Positions 1-8,794 of a stretch of 64,000 nucleotides of DNA are shown here, in pieces; the first letter of the stretch is position 1, and every line of letters begins with the position of its first letter. The DNA is taken from positions 806,001 to 870,000 of the forward strand of contig JADJNF010000008.1 of assembly GCA_016714445.1 (NCBI GenBank), read 5' to 3'. The position numbers were made by a program, and so were the translations under genes. Below the pieces are notes generated by a model. The model made no database searches and was not told where the DNA came from. It saw nothing but the letters and a program-made list of their open reading frames with translations. This DNA comes from Saprospiraceae bacterium (GTDB lineage Bacteria > Bacteroidota > Bacteroidia > Chitinophagales > Saprospiraceae).

Positions 1-1317
1 AACTTAAGGCACTTCACAAAAGAAAATACGTTCAGTTCTTTTGAAGCACATATACCAAGACTCAAAGAAATGGGTATCGACATCCTTTGGTTTATGCCTG
101 TCAACCCGGTTAGCCTAAAAAACAGAAAAGGAACTTTGGGTAGTCCTTATTCCATAGGTGATTATTACAAAACCAATCCGGAATTTGGCACCATAGATGA
201 TTTTAAACGTATGGTAAAAGCTATTCATGATGCGGGAATGTACATTATTATTGACTGGGTGCCCAATCATACTGGATGGGACAACCCATGGATCACAGAA
301 CACCCGGACTGGTATACCAAAGACAAAGATGGAAATATCATTGATCCTATAGATTATAACACGGGCAAATCTTGGGGTTGGACAGATGTAGCAGATTTGA
401 ATTTTGACAACCCGGAAATGAGGTTGGGTATGATCGATGCTCTGAAATTCTGGATCAATGAAACAGGCATAGATGGATATAGAATGGATGTTGCGCATGG
501 TGTGCCGGTTGATTTTTGGGAGCAATGTGCAGATTCACTTTATCGTCTCAAATGTCTTTTTATGTTATCAGAAGGTGAAGTGCCAGCCATCGTCAATAAT
601 GGTACTTTTATTGCTGATTATGGGTGGGAAATGCACCATACACTAAACCTTATAGCAGCAAATCAAGGAGCCAACCGAAAAAAAGCCACCAATGTAGTTC
701 AAGGTAACGTAAAAGAAGGTGAAAAAAAATTAGATAAAAAAACAGCCCTTGACATTGACGCTGTACTTGCAAAAAAAGCAGAAACCTACAAAAAAGGATA
801 TCAGATGCAATTTACATCCAATCATGACGAGAATTCTTGGGCAGGAACTGAATTTGCACGAATGGGTGAAGGTCACAAAGCATTTGCTGTATTAACTGCT
901 ACATTTAATGGTATTCCATTGCTGTATACAGGTCAGGAGTCTGCCATGGATAAACAATTGGCATTCTTTGAGAAGGACAGTATTCCATGGGGTGATTATT
1001 CTTACGCATCCTTTTACAAAACACTTTTTGATCTGAAGCATCAGAATAAAGCAATCTGGAATGGAGAACATGGTGGCCCTTTGGTAAAAATACCGACAGG
1101 AAACGATGAGAATATTTATGCTTTTACAAGGGAAAAAGACGGAGATAAGGTAATTGTAATTATTAATCTTTCGTCCCAAAAACAAAAGGCAACATTAACA
1201 TCAGCAAATCTGGCTGGTGAATATACTGATGTGTTTTCAAAATCCGCTAAAACAATAAAGGATGGGGAAACCATGGAGTTGATGGCCTGGGATTATGTGG
1301 TTTTGTCCAATAAGTAA
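1..1317 (+). CDS. Alpha-amylase family glycoside hydrolase (GH13), 5' partial
   Basis: Hydrolyses or rearranges alpha-glucosidic bonds; exact substrate not readable. The reading frame is already open at base 1 and codes for 23 residues ahead of the first ATG at position 70, so the gene starts outside the window. The four GH13 conserved regions are visible: DWVPNHTGWD (region I), GYRMDVAHG with the nucleophile Asp (II), LSEGEVP with the acid/base Glu (III) and FTSNHDENSW with the stabilising Asp (IV). A C-terminal beta-sandwich follows, containing the stretch VIVIINLSSQ. Any signal peptide or lipobox would lie upstream and cannot be judged. It converges on the next gene with only 6 bases between stops and no visible terminator. 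The family is sure, the specificity is not. Confidence 0.9.
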   Translation, partial: NLRHFTKENTFSSFEAHIPRLKEMGIDILWFMPVNPVSLKNRKGTLGSPYSIGDYYKTNPEFGTIDDFKRMVKAIHDAGMYIIIDWVPNHTGWDNPWITEHPDWYTKDKDGNIIDPIDYNTGKSWGWTDVADLNFDNPEMRLGMIDALKFWINETGIDGYRMDVAHGVPVDFWEQCADSLYRLKCLFMLSEGEVPAIVNNGTFIADYGWEMHHTLNLIAANQGANRKKATNVVQGNVKEGEKKLDKKTALDIDAVLAKKAETYKKGYQMQFTSNHDENSWAGTEFARMGEGHKAFAVLTATFNGIPLLYTGQESAMDKQLAFFEKDSIPWGDYSYASFYKTLFDLKHQNKAIWNGEHGGPLVKIPTGNDENIYAFTREKDGDKVIVIINLSSQKQKATLTSANLAGEYTDVFSKSAKTIKDGETMELMAWDYVVLSNK

Positions 1318-1323
1318 GGAAAG

Positions 1324-2007
1324 TTATCGTAAGATTTTGTAATACCACTTTTTTATTAATTCCGGTTTTGTTCGTAACAAAAATAGAATAAAAGCCATTA
1401 AATTGGCAGTATTTACTCTTAGCCATGAATTTTGAAAATATTTTCGGGATGAAACAATTGCTGGTTTCTGTATTATATCGTATGGTTTATTGAGTTGCTT
1501 AAATCTTCTTACAAAATCAAAATCTTCCATGATCGTAAATTTTTCATCATATCCACCCATATCCATAAATAATGATCTGGTCATAAAATGAATCTGATCA
1601 CCTCCACCTGCAAAAACACCTTTACGGCCTGTAAAACCAGCATTTATTTCCAGCATGAATGAAGAAGGGACAAATTGATAAGCAAAAAAGCCAAAATCAT
1701 TTCCTTTTAAGATAGAATCTCTGATATCTTCAGCAAATGATACCGGAGGTTTGACATCTGCGTGCAAAAAAACAAGAATATCACCTGTTGCGATCTTGGC
1801 ACCAAGATTCATCTGTGCTGCTCTACCCATCACACCTGTTTGAAAATAAATATATGGAAACCCAATGGACGAAGTGCTGTCTTTGGCAAGTATGCTGTCA
1901 GCAACTATAATTTCTACATTATTTTTTATAGATTCCTTAAAAAAGGGTACAAGGCTGATAAGATTTTGATATTCATTTAGAGTGGGAATGATGACGGATA
2001 ACTTCAA
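1324..2007 (-). CDS. Family 2 glycosyltransferase, TIGR04283-like
   Basis: A 227-residue GT-A fold glycosyltransferase. The N terminus SVIIPTLNE is the nucleotide-sugar binding strand of family 2. GDILVFLHADVKPP contains the His-Ala-Asp motif typical of the short TIGR04283 group (rSAM/selenodomain-associated transferase 2), and GGGDQIHFMTRSLF plus GGYDE fit the acceptor-side motifs of that group. There is no transmembrane helix beyond a weak hydrophobic stretch near the end (LMAFILFLLRT). The gene stands alone here; the usual partner (a TIGR04282 transferase) is not adjacent, so substrate and pathway stay unknown. ATG start; a TAnnTTTG-like box lies about 28 bases upstream on the minus strand. 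Confidence 0.8.
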   Translation of the reverse strand: MKLSVIIPTLNEYQNLISLVPFFKESIKNNVEIIVADSILAKDSTSSIGFPYIYFQTGVMGRAAQMNLGAKIATGDILVFLHADVKPPVSFAEDIRDSILKGNDFGFFAYQFVPSSFMLEINAGFTGRKGVFAGGGDQIHFMTRSLFMDMGGYDEKFTIMEDFDFVRRFKQLNKPYDIIQKPAIVSSRKYFQNSWLRVNTANLMAFILFLLRTKPELIKKWYYKILR

Positions 2008-2035
2008 AATAATATCTATTTCTTTTTAGAAAATC

Positions 2036-2043
2036 CAAATTTA
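2036..2043 (-). promoter_or_regulatory. Putative -7 box of the glycosyltransferase gene
   Basis: On the minus strand this reads TAAATTTG, matching the Bacteroidota -7 consensus TAnnTTTG about 28 bases before the ATG. No convincing TTTG box is seen 19-20 bases further upstream, so support is moderate. Confidence 0.35.
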
Positions 2044-2126
2044 CATATATTTCGGTATGTGTTGATGGCAGATAACTATTAGTTGTTTATTTTGTTGGAT
2101 TATTCATTTATCTGATCAACAATATT

Positions 2127-2894
2127 ATGGTTTTACTGAAGTACATTTTATTTTTTTTACTTACTAATCTGGTGTACATAAACGTCGGAAAGGCAACGCC
2201 TGTTGATTATCTGGTTACTGCAGAAAACATGCTGTCTGCAATTAAAAATAAAGAAGATGTGACCATTTTCCGGAAAACGTTTGAACTTGCAAATGAAGAT
2301 CAGCTAGCTGCACAACTTGGAAATGATGAGCAAAAAATAGCCTTTTGGGTTAATATTTATAATGCATACATCCAGGAGATACTCAGCAAAAATCCCGAAA
2401 AGTATAATGATCGGGGTGTTTTCTTTAAAAGCAAACAAATACATATTGCAGGCCGTTTGCTCAGTTTTGCAGACATCGAACACGGTATCATCCGCAGGTC
2501 GCAACATGAGTTTTTTTTAGGGTACTTAACCAGACCATTTGTCAGTGAATTTGAAAAAAAATTCAGGGTCAAAAAGCGCGATTACAGAATCCACTTTGCT
2601 CTGAATTGTGGCGCCAAATCATGTCCGCCGGTTGCAATATATGACTGGACAAGACTATCTGAACAATTGGATAAGAATACGAAAGCCTATCTTACAAAGT
2701 TTACCATCCTTGACAATAGTGAAAAAACAGCCTTTGTTACCAGCCTTTTTAGTTGGTTCAGAGGAGACTTTGGAGGATTGGATGGGATCAAAAATATACT
2801 TTTAAAGTTTGCACTTATTCCCGATAAAGATATTCGACTTAAGACATCTCCATATGACTGGACGTTGGATCTAGGTAATTTTATTGAATTGTAA
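2127..2894 (+). CDS. DUF547 domain-containing secreted protein
   Basis: A 255-residue protein with an N-terminal hydrophobic signal (about residues 5-22, ending near KATP), so probably exported. The DUF547 core is clear: FWVNIYNAYIQ, then HGIIRR, then HFALNCGAKSCPP with its conserved Cys pair, and a C-terminal LFSWFRGDFGG. DUF547 is widespread in bacteria and plants without an agreed biochemical activity; the fold is thought to relate to papain-like or transglutaminase enzymes, but no catalytic claim can be made from this sequence. It faces the helicase gene convergently, six bases from its out-of-frame tail. Family assignment is strong, function unknown. Confidence 0.85.
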   Translation: MVLLKYILFFLLTNLVYINVGKATPVDYLVTAENMLSAIKNKEDVTIFRKTFELANEDQLAAQLGNDEQKIAFWVNIYNAYIQEILSKNPEKYNDRGVFFKSKQIHIAGRLLSFADIEHGIIRRSQHEFFLGYLTRPFVSEFEKKFRVKKRDYRIHFALNCGAKSCPPVAIYDWTRLSEQLDKNTKAYLTKFTILDNSEKTAFVTSLFSWFRGDFGGLDGIKNILLKFALIPDKDIRLKTSPYDWTLDLGNFIEL

Positions 2895-2900
2895 AATTGA

Positions 2901-3144
2901 CTATTTGCCTATACTTGCTTTGTATATTCTCAACTCACCGAAACTAAAATTTACTCCTGCTTTCTCTTTCATTTCGTTCAGAGACCCACCTTTAAAGTCT
3001 GTGAATAAGCGCTCAAGGGTTCTAATTTTTTCGTCATCCAAAACTTCCGTAATATATATTTTCTCTTCTTCTATCAGTCGTGCCATATGACCTTGAATCG
3101 TATTGACTGTCAGCTTTCTTTCTGCAGCAATATCTTCCATAGAT
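2901..3144 (-). pseudogene. C-terminal helix-turn-helix tail of the Pif1-like helicase, shifted out of frame
   Basis: About 80 codons that continue the upstream helicase in another frame. They encode a winged-helix domain of the RecQ/Pif1-associated HTH_40 type: SMEDIAAERKLTVNTIQGHM matches the usual pattern of Ile-Glu-Glu-Ile-Ala then Thr-Ile-x-x-His. Spacing to the preceding TYELWLQ in the helicase frame fits that domain exactly if one A is added to the A7 run (plus-strand T7 at 3144-3150). Translated alone it has no believable start, so it is a displaced tail and not a separate gene. A single missing base, real or an assembly error, explains it; -1 ribosomal slippage on the A7 run is a weaker alternative. 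Confidence 0.8.
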
Positions 3145-5182
3145 TTTTTTGAAGCCAAAGTTCGTAGGTAATCTGGTAGGTAGATACTTTATTTTCTTTT
3201 GACTTTTTGGGTTTTCGAACATAATATGAGAAATCTTCGATGTCGTCTTCTTCAATGATGACTTCCTTTCTTGTTGATTTAAGCTTTTCTTTGATAGATT
3301 CTATTTTTTGTGCTCTATAGAATTTTATAAAATTGTTGGACAGATTTTCCTTATTTATTTCCCTGTCATTAATAAAAGCATCCAGTATTAAAGTTGCTTT
3401 TTTCATGCCCAGAATAATCTGTGTGGTCAATTCTTCCAGCTCCATCAGCTCATTTATATATTCTTTTACTCTTTTTACTCTTTTGAGTTCTTCAATTTTT
3501 GTAAGGGTTTCATGCAGTACAGGATCCAGTTTAGGAAAAAAGTGATCGTAAGCACCATTGATTTTAGTCGCTAATACGGGATAACCTACATTACCGGCAG
3601 AAAACTGAAGGTCAATCCAACCTGAAAACTTTTTTGACACATCATTAAGATCATTTACAGCGGTATACTGCGTATTTGCCCATTCTTTGTATTTGTTTTT
3701 TTCAGAGTTTAGGGCATTGTCAGTATAAGATGCAAGATGTTTTTTCCATTGACTGATCAGAAAGAAAAAATCAAAACTTTTTTTGACATACTGATAGATA
3801 AAGGTTTTAGTACCGTAATCCAGGTGTTTTTGAATCGTTTCGTTATCCGCTTCATTTTCAGCAAATGACATGACATCCTGTGAATTCTTTATACCATGCA
3901 TTTTCAACATATCCACGAGTACCAATCCATCCATAGACCTCAATCTGGACAAAGCAACATAGGCCTGTCCGGGTTGGAAGACATCACCAACGTCCAGCAC
4001 AGCTTTGTCAAAAGTTAATCCCTGGCTTTTGTGTACAGTAATGGCCCAGGCCAGTTTTATGGGATAATGGACATAAGTTCCGATCACTTCTTCTTCTATG
4101 TCTTTGGTATTTTCATTGATATGGTAGCGAACATTCGTCCATTCATATTTTTCGACTTCTATGCTGTAGTTTTCTTCCGGAAAATGCACATAAATTTCAT
4201 CTTTGGACAACGACTTGACGATACCCATTTTGCCATTAAAAAATCGTTTATCCTGCGAAAGATCATTTTTCGTAAACATGATTTGTGCGCCTTCTTTTAG
4301 ATGAAGTATTTCATCCATTGGATACATTTTTTCCGGAAAGTCTCCTTCTGTTTCAGCTGAATAGCTATATATTTTTTCTTTCAGATTGTCGAGAGACTGT
4401 TTGTTAATATGGTCAGCTTTATTGTTGTGGGTAGTAAGGTATACATAACCTGGATGTTCGTGCAGATTAAAATCAGGTTTCACATAAGCACTCAATATTT
4501 GCATATCTTCGTCTCTGATGATGTTATTGCGGAGATTATTGAGCACGTTTATAAACCGGTCATCTGTCTGGCGATATATTTTTTTGAGTTCGATGTACAG
4601 AATAGGATGTTGTCTGATGACCTGCGAATGAAAAAAAAACATACCCGGATAGTAATTTTGAAGGACTCGCCATTCTTCATTTTTTACCACCGGAGGCAAT
4701 TGCAGCAGGTCTCCGATATACAGAACCTGCACACCTCCGAATGGCTCATCACTCCTGCGTACTCTTCTTATGACAAAATCAATAGCGTCCAGTATGTCAG
4801 CGCGCAGCATACTTACTTCATCTATCACGAGTAGATCCATGCTTCTTATGACAGCCTGTTTGATGCCGCTCATTTTGAAGGTTTTGCTCAATGATGCAAT
4901 GGATTCAAGTTTTATCCCAGCATTCAGTTCTGCTTCAAAACTCATATCAGGAACAAATCCGCCCAAGGGCAACTGAAACATAGAGTGTATGGTTACTCCA
5001 CCGGCATTGAGTGCTGCAATTCCGGTCGGGGCAACAACTACAGTGTTTTTATGGGTAGTTTGAATAATTTTTTTTAACAGTGTTGTTTTACCCGTTCCTG
5101 CTTTACCCGTGAGAAAGATAGATTGATTGGTCTGATTTATAAATTGTAGTATTGATGTGGCTCTTTCAGAATTATAATCCAT
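3110..5182 (-). CDS. Pif1/RecD2-like superfamily 1B DNA helicase (frame broken near the 3' end)
   Basis: An ATP-dependent 5'-3' DNA helicase of the Pif1/RecD2 type, likely acting in replication or repair. Walker A GKAGTGKT at residues 26-33, Walker B LVIDEVSML at about 118-126, and late motifs AITVHKSQGLTF and YVALSRLRS (motifs V and VI) show a complete motor. A charged region with an EEDDIED stretch follows. The last 15 or so residues are frameshift product; the true C terminus is the HTH domain encoded in another frame just downstream, giving about 745 residues in all. Homologues of this layout are common in Bacteroidota. ATG start; a CAAAAATA (minus-strand TATTTTTG) lies 25 bases upstream and could be its -7 box. 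Confidence 0.9.
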   Translation of the reverse strand: MDYNSERATSILQFINQTNQSIFLTGKAGTGKTTLLKKIIQTTHKNTVVVAPTGIAALNAGGVTIHSMFQLPLGGFVPDMSFEAELNAGIKLESIASLSKTFKMSGIKQAVIRSMDLLVIDEVSMLRADILDAIDFVIRRVRRSDEPFGGVQVLYIGDLLQLPPVVKNEEWRVLQNYYPGMFFFHSQVIRQHPILYIELKKIYRQTDDRFINVLNNLRNNIIRDEDMQILSAYVKPDFNLHEHPGYVYLTTHNNKADHINKQSLDNLKEKIYSYSAETEGDFPEKMYPMDEILHLKEGAQIMFTKNDLSQDKRFFNGKMGIVKSLSKDEIYVHFPEENYSIEVEKYEWTNVRYHINENTKDIEEEVIGTYVHYPIKLAWAITVHKSQGLTFDKAVLDVGDVFQPGQAYVALSRLRSMDGLVLVDMLKMHGIKNSQDVMSFAENEADNETIQKHLDYGTKTFIYQYVKKSFDFFFLISQWKKHLASYTDNALNSEKNKYKEWANTQYTAVNDLNDVSKKFSGWIDLQFSAGNVGYPVLATKINGAYDHFFPKLDPVLHETLTKIEELKRVKRVKEYINELMELEELTTQIILGMKKATLILDAFINDREINKENLSNNFIKFYRAQKIESIKEKLKSTRKEVIIEEDDIEDFSYYVRKPKKSKENKVSTYQITYELWLQKNLWKILLQKES

Positions 5183-5505
5183 AGGTTTAAAATATTAGTT
5201 TAAGCCCAAAAATAATCAAATTCCTGAAATGAAGAAGATTATTATATTGGTAGTAAGTATAAAAAAAATTGAACTTTTTATCAAAAAAAGAAAAACGCTG
5301 TTACGACAGTCAATAATTCAGTTTTGAAGTGGGAATTTATTTTATACTTCCTGTCGTTGCTTTGAACCTTACAAACCCGACCACTTTGAGCACTAGTTTA
5401 GCTTAAACTGTTAGTATTGATGTGGGGAGTCTATTTAGTGAATTATAGTAGCTAGTAATTTGAGTATTTTTGCATTTTTGTTGAGATGAAGTTTTTCAAA
5501 AAATA
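5183..5505. other. Gap between helicase and flavoprotein genes
   Basis: About 320 AT-rich bases with no convincing gene. The left end should hold the helicase promoter. A short inverted pair ACGACAG (near 5303) and CTGTCGT (near 5353) is present but is too far apart to be a clear terminator. Nothing else is recognised. Confidence 0.4.
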
Positions 5506-6759
5506 TTAATGGAAGTTTACAGTAATTTTTTCATTATAAGCAGTTTTGATCCATTTAGGCATCTCCTTTTTTTCAAACCAATATTTAAAATGTTTATTGG
5601 ATAAAATAAGCCTTATTCCTTTTGTAAATGCCCAAACGGGTACTGCATTGGCAAACCGGAATAGCTTTTCTTCCATCCTTAGTCTTTTATGAATTTCACG
5701 ATTATAATGTAAAAACATACTTTCGCTAAAGTCATTATTCTCACATGCTCTTTCTAAAAATTTTGCAGCAACATACCCCGATATCATACCAGATCCAATA
5801 CCTTCTCCTGAAGACGGACAAACTAAAGAAGCTGCATCACCAACCAATAACCAACCATCACCATTTGGTTTACGGCTGCTGCCTGACATTGGTACACCCC
5901 AACCTTTAATCGTTTCGTCTGCATGTGCATTTTTAAACCTATCCTTCAACACAGGATCTGTTTTAATAAGGTTGTCAAAGGCTTTTTTGATATTGATATT
6001 TTTTTTAGCAATATATTCACTTGCCATTCCATATCCTACATTGGCTTTTCCATCAGGCAGCGGAAAAATCCAGAAGTAAGATAGTGGAAGGCTTTCGGGA
6101 AAATAAATTTCCAGTAAATTGTTTTTATGCGTATCAGTAACACCTGTCCAATATTGCCTTAAAGCACCCGCATAATTTTTCCGATCAATTTTCCTTTCTC
6201 CCACATGCTTTAGTACCACTGAATGATCACCATCGGCACCTACAATGAATGCTGCATCTATTTCAAGGTTACCTGATGAGTTTACGCCAGTTAATTTCCA
6301 TCGATTCTCTGTTTTTACAATATTTGTAATTTTCGTACCCAACCGAAGTGAAGTAATATTTCTATTAATTTTACTCACCAAAAGGGCATCAAAGTGACTT
6401 CTTTTAGCGACAAAAAATATAGGTTTTGTTACTGATTTGATATTATTGCTTTCGTGATTACTTCCATCTATATCTACATGATTACCATTTCCAAGTATAA
6501 ATCTCAAACCACTGGATGCAGTAAAATTTTGAGGGCTTCGTATCATCTCATTCTCAATAAAATCAGGATCAATATGATTCAAAACCCTAACTACATTCAG
6601 ATCAAGCCCATCCCCACAAACCTTGTCTCGTGGAAACTCTTGGGCATCCACCAAAACATGTTCAATTCCAAGCTTTCCTAAAAAAATACTGGTAGTTGCT
6701 CCAGCCGGACCAGCACCGATAATACAAATTTTTGTAATTAGCTTTTCATCACCATTCAT
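5506..6759 (-). CDS. Geranylgeranyl reductase-family FAD-dependent oxidoreductase
   Basis: A 417-residue flavoprotein of the PHBH fold that reduces isoprenoid double bonds or hydroxylates substrates in related members. The N-terminal dinucleotide site GAGPAG is at residues 15-20; FPRDKVCGDGL is the signature of the geranylgeranyl reductase family (TIGR02032); GWLLVGDAASLVCPSSGEGI near residue 300 is the second FAD motif. There is no signal peptide, so it is cytoplasmic or membrane-peripheral. No isoprenoid gene is adjacent, which leaves the substrate open (menaquinone or lipid side chains are possible). A minus-strand TAATTTTG box lies about 48 bases upstream of the ATG. Confidence 0.85.
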   Translation of the reverse strand: MNGDEKLITKICIIGAGPAGATTSIFLGKLGIEHVLVDAQEFPRDKVCGDGLDLNVVRVLNHIDPDFIENEMIRSPQNFTASSGLRFILGNGNHVDIDGSNHESNNIKSVTKPIFFVAKRSHFDALLVSKINRNITSLRLGTKITNIVKTENRWKLTGVNSSGNLEIDAAFIVGADGDHSVVLKHVGERKIDRKNYAGALRQYWTGVTDTHKNNLLEIYFPESLPLSYFWIFPLPDGKANVGYGMASEYIAKKNINIKKAFDNLIKTDPVLKDRFKNAHADETIKGWGVPMSGSSRKPNGDGWLLVGDAASLVCPSSGEGIGSGMISGYVAAKFLERACENNDFSESMFLHYNREIHKRLRMEEKLFRFANAVPVWAFTKGIRLILSNKHFKYWFEKKEMPKWIKTAYNEKITVNFH

Positions 6760-6986
6760 ATAGTATTGTGGTTTTGTCTACAGGAAAAATAATTATTTTT
6801 CAAAACCAAAATTAATTATTTTCTTCTAAAGTAAAATACAAACATCAAGATTATTCAAAAAATATTAATTGGTTAGTAGATTGATTTTTTAAAGTTTAAA
6901 TCAATTTTGAATATGGTGCATGTCCAATCACAAGCACTATATTCATTAGTAATTGTGATCAATCTAATTATTTTTTTGTAATCGTT

Positions 6987-7409
6987 TTAATGCTCAAACA
7001 CATCCTGATAAAGAATCGGAACAGGATATTCTTCATTAAAAGCACATTTGATCACATCAAAAGCGGTCACCACACCTTTAAGCTCGTTGTTTAGGTTTAC
7101 AACCGGCAGTGTTTTGAATCGTTTGTCAGCAAAAAGTTCTGCTGCGGTGCCTACTTTATCTTTGGGTGTGATTCTGACGACTTTTGTGGTCATCACGTCC
7201 TTCACCTGCATATCAGTTCCGTGCCCTTCTCTGGTAGCTTTCCACAGATCATAAGAAGTAATCATACCCATAAGTTTACCATCTACAACTACAGGCAATT
7301 GCTGCATTTGTGATTGCATCATGAGGTCTGAAACTTCATCTATGGTTTGTGTCGGACTGGCAACGACCGGATCTTTGGTCATAATCGAGCGTACTTCCTG
7401 ATTCATCAT
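6987..7409 (-). CDS. CBS domain-pair protein
   Basis: A 140-residue stand-alone Bateman module. Two CBS repeats are visible: the first around residues 8-60 (IMTKDPVVASPTQTIDEVSD and VDGKLMGMITSYDL) and the second around 72-125 (VMTTKVVRITPKDKVGTAA and NNELKGVVTAFDVI). CBS pairs bind adenosine nucleotides and act as energy sensors or regulate partner proteins; with no fused effector domain the target cannot be told. It has no signal peptide. It is monocistronic, with over 140 bases on both sides. Family certain, role unknown. Confidence 0.9.
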   Translation of the reverse strand: MMNQEVRSIMTKDPVVASPTQTIDEVSDLMMQSQMQQLPVVVDGKLMGMITSYDLWKATREGHGTDMQVKDVMTTKVVRITPKDKVGTAAELFADKRFKTLPVVNLNNELKGVVTAFDVIKCAFNEEYPVPILYQDVFEH

Positions 7410-7557
7410 GGCTTTATATATTTAAAGGTTAAACAATATAATTAAAAAACAAAAGCGAAGAAAAAGGAATTGACTTAGGAATAATAGTTCCAAATGTAAA
7501 TATAATACAAAATATTTAATTTATACCAACAGCGTGAATTTTTTAATAATTTTTTTT

Positions 7558-8190
7558 TCAGAACCTATACCCCAATCCAAAGTAGTGCTGGATAAAAAAA
7601 TGGCTGGTGGCAAGGTTATAAACTCCTTCAATATTATTAACAAGAAAAACTTTTTCAATAAGCAGGATTCTGTTTTGAAATCCGACACCCATTGCAGGTC
7701 TTATAGGATTGTTATCTGATAAATATAATGCATTTCCCTGAAGATCAAATTTAGACCAGGTGGAATAGTTTAATTGCAACGATATTTTTGGTCTTAAACT
7801 TAAACCTGAATGAGGTATCAAATCTGCATATTGGTATCCTATATTAAGGGATAAAAAATAATTGTATCTGAAATATTCTTCATTTTTTGCTTTAAATTCG
7901 TTGAAATTAAAACCGAATGATATCACTCTATCGTGCAAAGTTCTGGAGTAATTAAAAGAAAAAAATGGGATAAATAGTATTTCAGAGCTACCTGTTTTAC
8001 GACCACGAGTATAAATAAAGAGCTTTTCCCAGATTTTTTGATAATTCATCCCTGTACCATCTAAATATAAAATTCCGGTTGTACCAAAATCGACTTCATG
8101 TTTTACTTCATTGATTTCAGAATTCTGTGCACCAAGTTTAAATGATATTAATGCTATGATATAAATAGTAAGTAAATATTTATTTATCAT
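7558..8190 (-). CDS. Predicted outer-membrane beta-barrel protein, hypothetical
   Basis: A 210-residue protein I do not recognise by name. It begins with a hydrophobic export signal (LLTIYIIALISFKLGAQ, cleavage likely after GAQ) and the remainder alternates polar and aromatic residues in beta-strand fashion, ending in GLGYRF. A terminal Phe after an alternating strand is the usual barrel-assembly signal. It follows the next gene (8203-8763) with a 12-base gap on the same strand, and both have the same architecture, so they are probably co-transcribed and may be paralogous envelope proteins. Function unknown. Confidence 0.7.
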   Translation of the reverse strand: MINKYLLTIYIIALISFKLGAQNSEINEVKHEVDFGTTGILYLDGTGMNYQKIWEKLFIYTRGRKTGSSEILFIPFFSFNYSRTLHDRVISFGFNFNEFKAKNEEYFRYNYFLSLNIGYQYADLIPHSGLSLRPKISLQLNYSTWSKFDLQGNALYLSDNNPIRPAMGVGFQNRILLIEKVFLVNNIEGVYNLATSHFFIQHYFGLGYRF

Positions 8191-8202
8191 TGCAATTTAG
8201 AT

Positions 8203-8763
8203 TTAGAAGTCAAAACCAAAAAGGACAATAAATGTGAACATATTGTACTTTTTTTTAGGATTAAGATGAAAATTAAATGTGGGATTTATGGATAAACCTT
8301 TCATGTACTTTAAACCAACATTTGTAAATAAGTCAATTCCCGCACCAGCATACAACATTTCAGGACCGGATTGGTTATAATATCCATTTATCTCGCCTCC
8401 AAATATGTATGAGACGCTGCCACCGGATGTTAAAGAAAGCCTTTTGTAAGTAAACAGGTTCTTTTCAATACCGATAGAATATGTTTTAAAAAGTCTGTAA
8501 TACAAATATTCTGACTCGTTTTTAAAATTTGGTAATCTCCAAAGAGCAACTGTATGTTGAGCAAAGACATTAAATTTTTTTGTATGAAAGGCATATTTAA
8601 AAGTAGGTAGCAACGAAAAAAATTTGTTATTAAATAGCCCCCTTTTTTCTTCTATTATATAATTGTAGGGTTCTATGCCAAAACTAAATGTATGATTATT
8701 TTGACCAAAAAGTGATATTAAGTTTAATTGTGAAAGTATTAAAAGTATAAAAATCCGTTTCAA
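8203..8763 (-). CDS. Predicted outer-membrane beta-barrel protein, hypothetical
   Basis: A 186-residue protein with a signal peptide (FILLILSQLNLISLFGQ, cleavage after FGQ) followed by strand-rich sequence and a C-terminal FIVLFGFDF ending in Phe, as in outer-membrane barrels. Segments such as YAGAGIDLFTNVGLKYM resemble transmembrane strands of small Bacteroidota porin-like proteins. It is the upstream member of a two-gene unit with the similar 7558-8190 gene. No specific family could be named; outer-membrane location is inference from composition and ends. Confidence 0.7.
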   Translation of the reverse strand: MKRIFILLILSQLNLISLFGQNNHTFSFGIEPYNYIIEEKRGLFNNKFFSLLPTFKYAFHTKKFNVFAQHTVALWRLPNFKNESEYLYYRLFKTYSIGIEKNLFTYKRLSLTSGGSVSYIFGGEINGYYNQSGPEMLYAGAGIDLFTNVGLKYMKGLSINPTFNFHLNPKKKYNMFTFIVLFGFDF

Positions 8764-8794
8764 AGTTTTTTATTTTTGGTATTATTGAGAATTT

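Noticed and set aside
3110..5182. Helicase as part of a defence system
   Set aside because: Pif1/RecD2-like helicases with HTH_40 ends are ordinary chromosomal genes in Bacteroidota, and no defence gene is adjacent.
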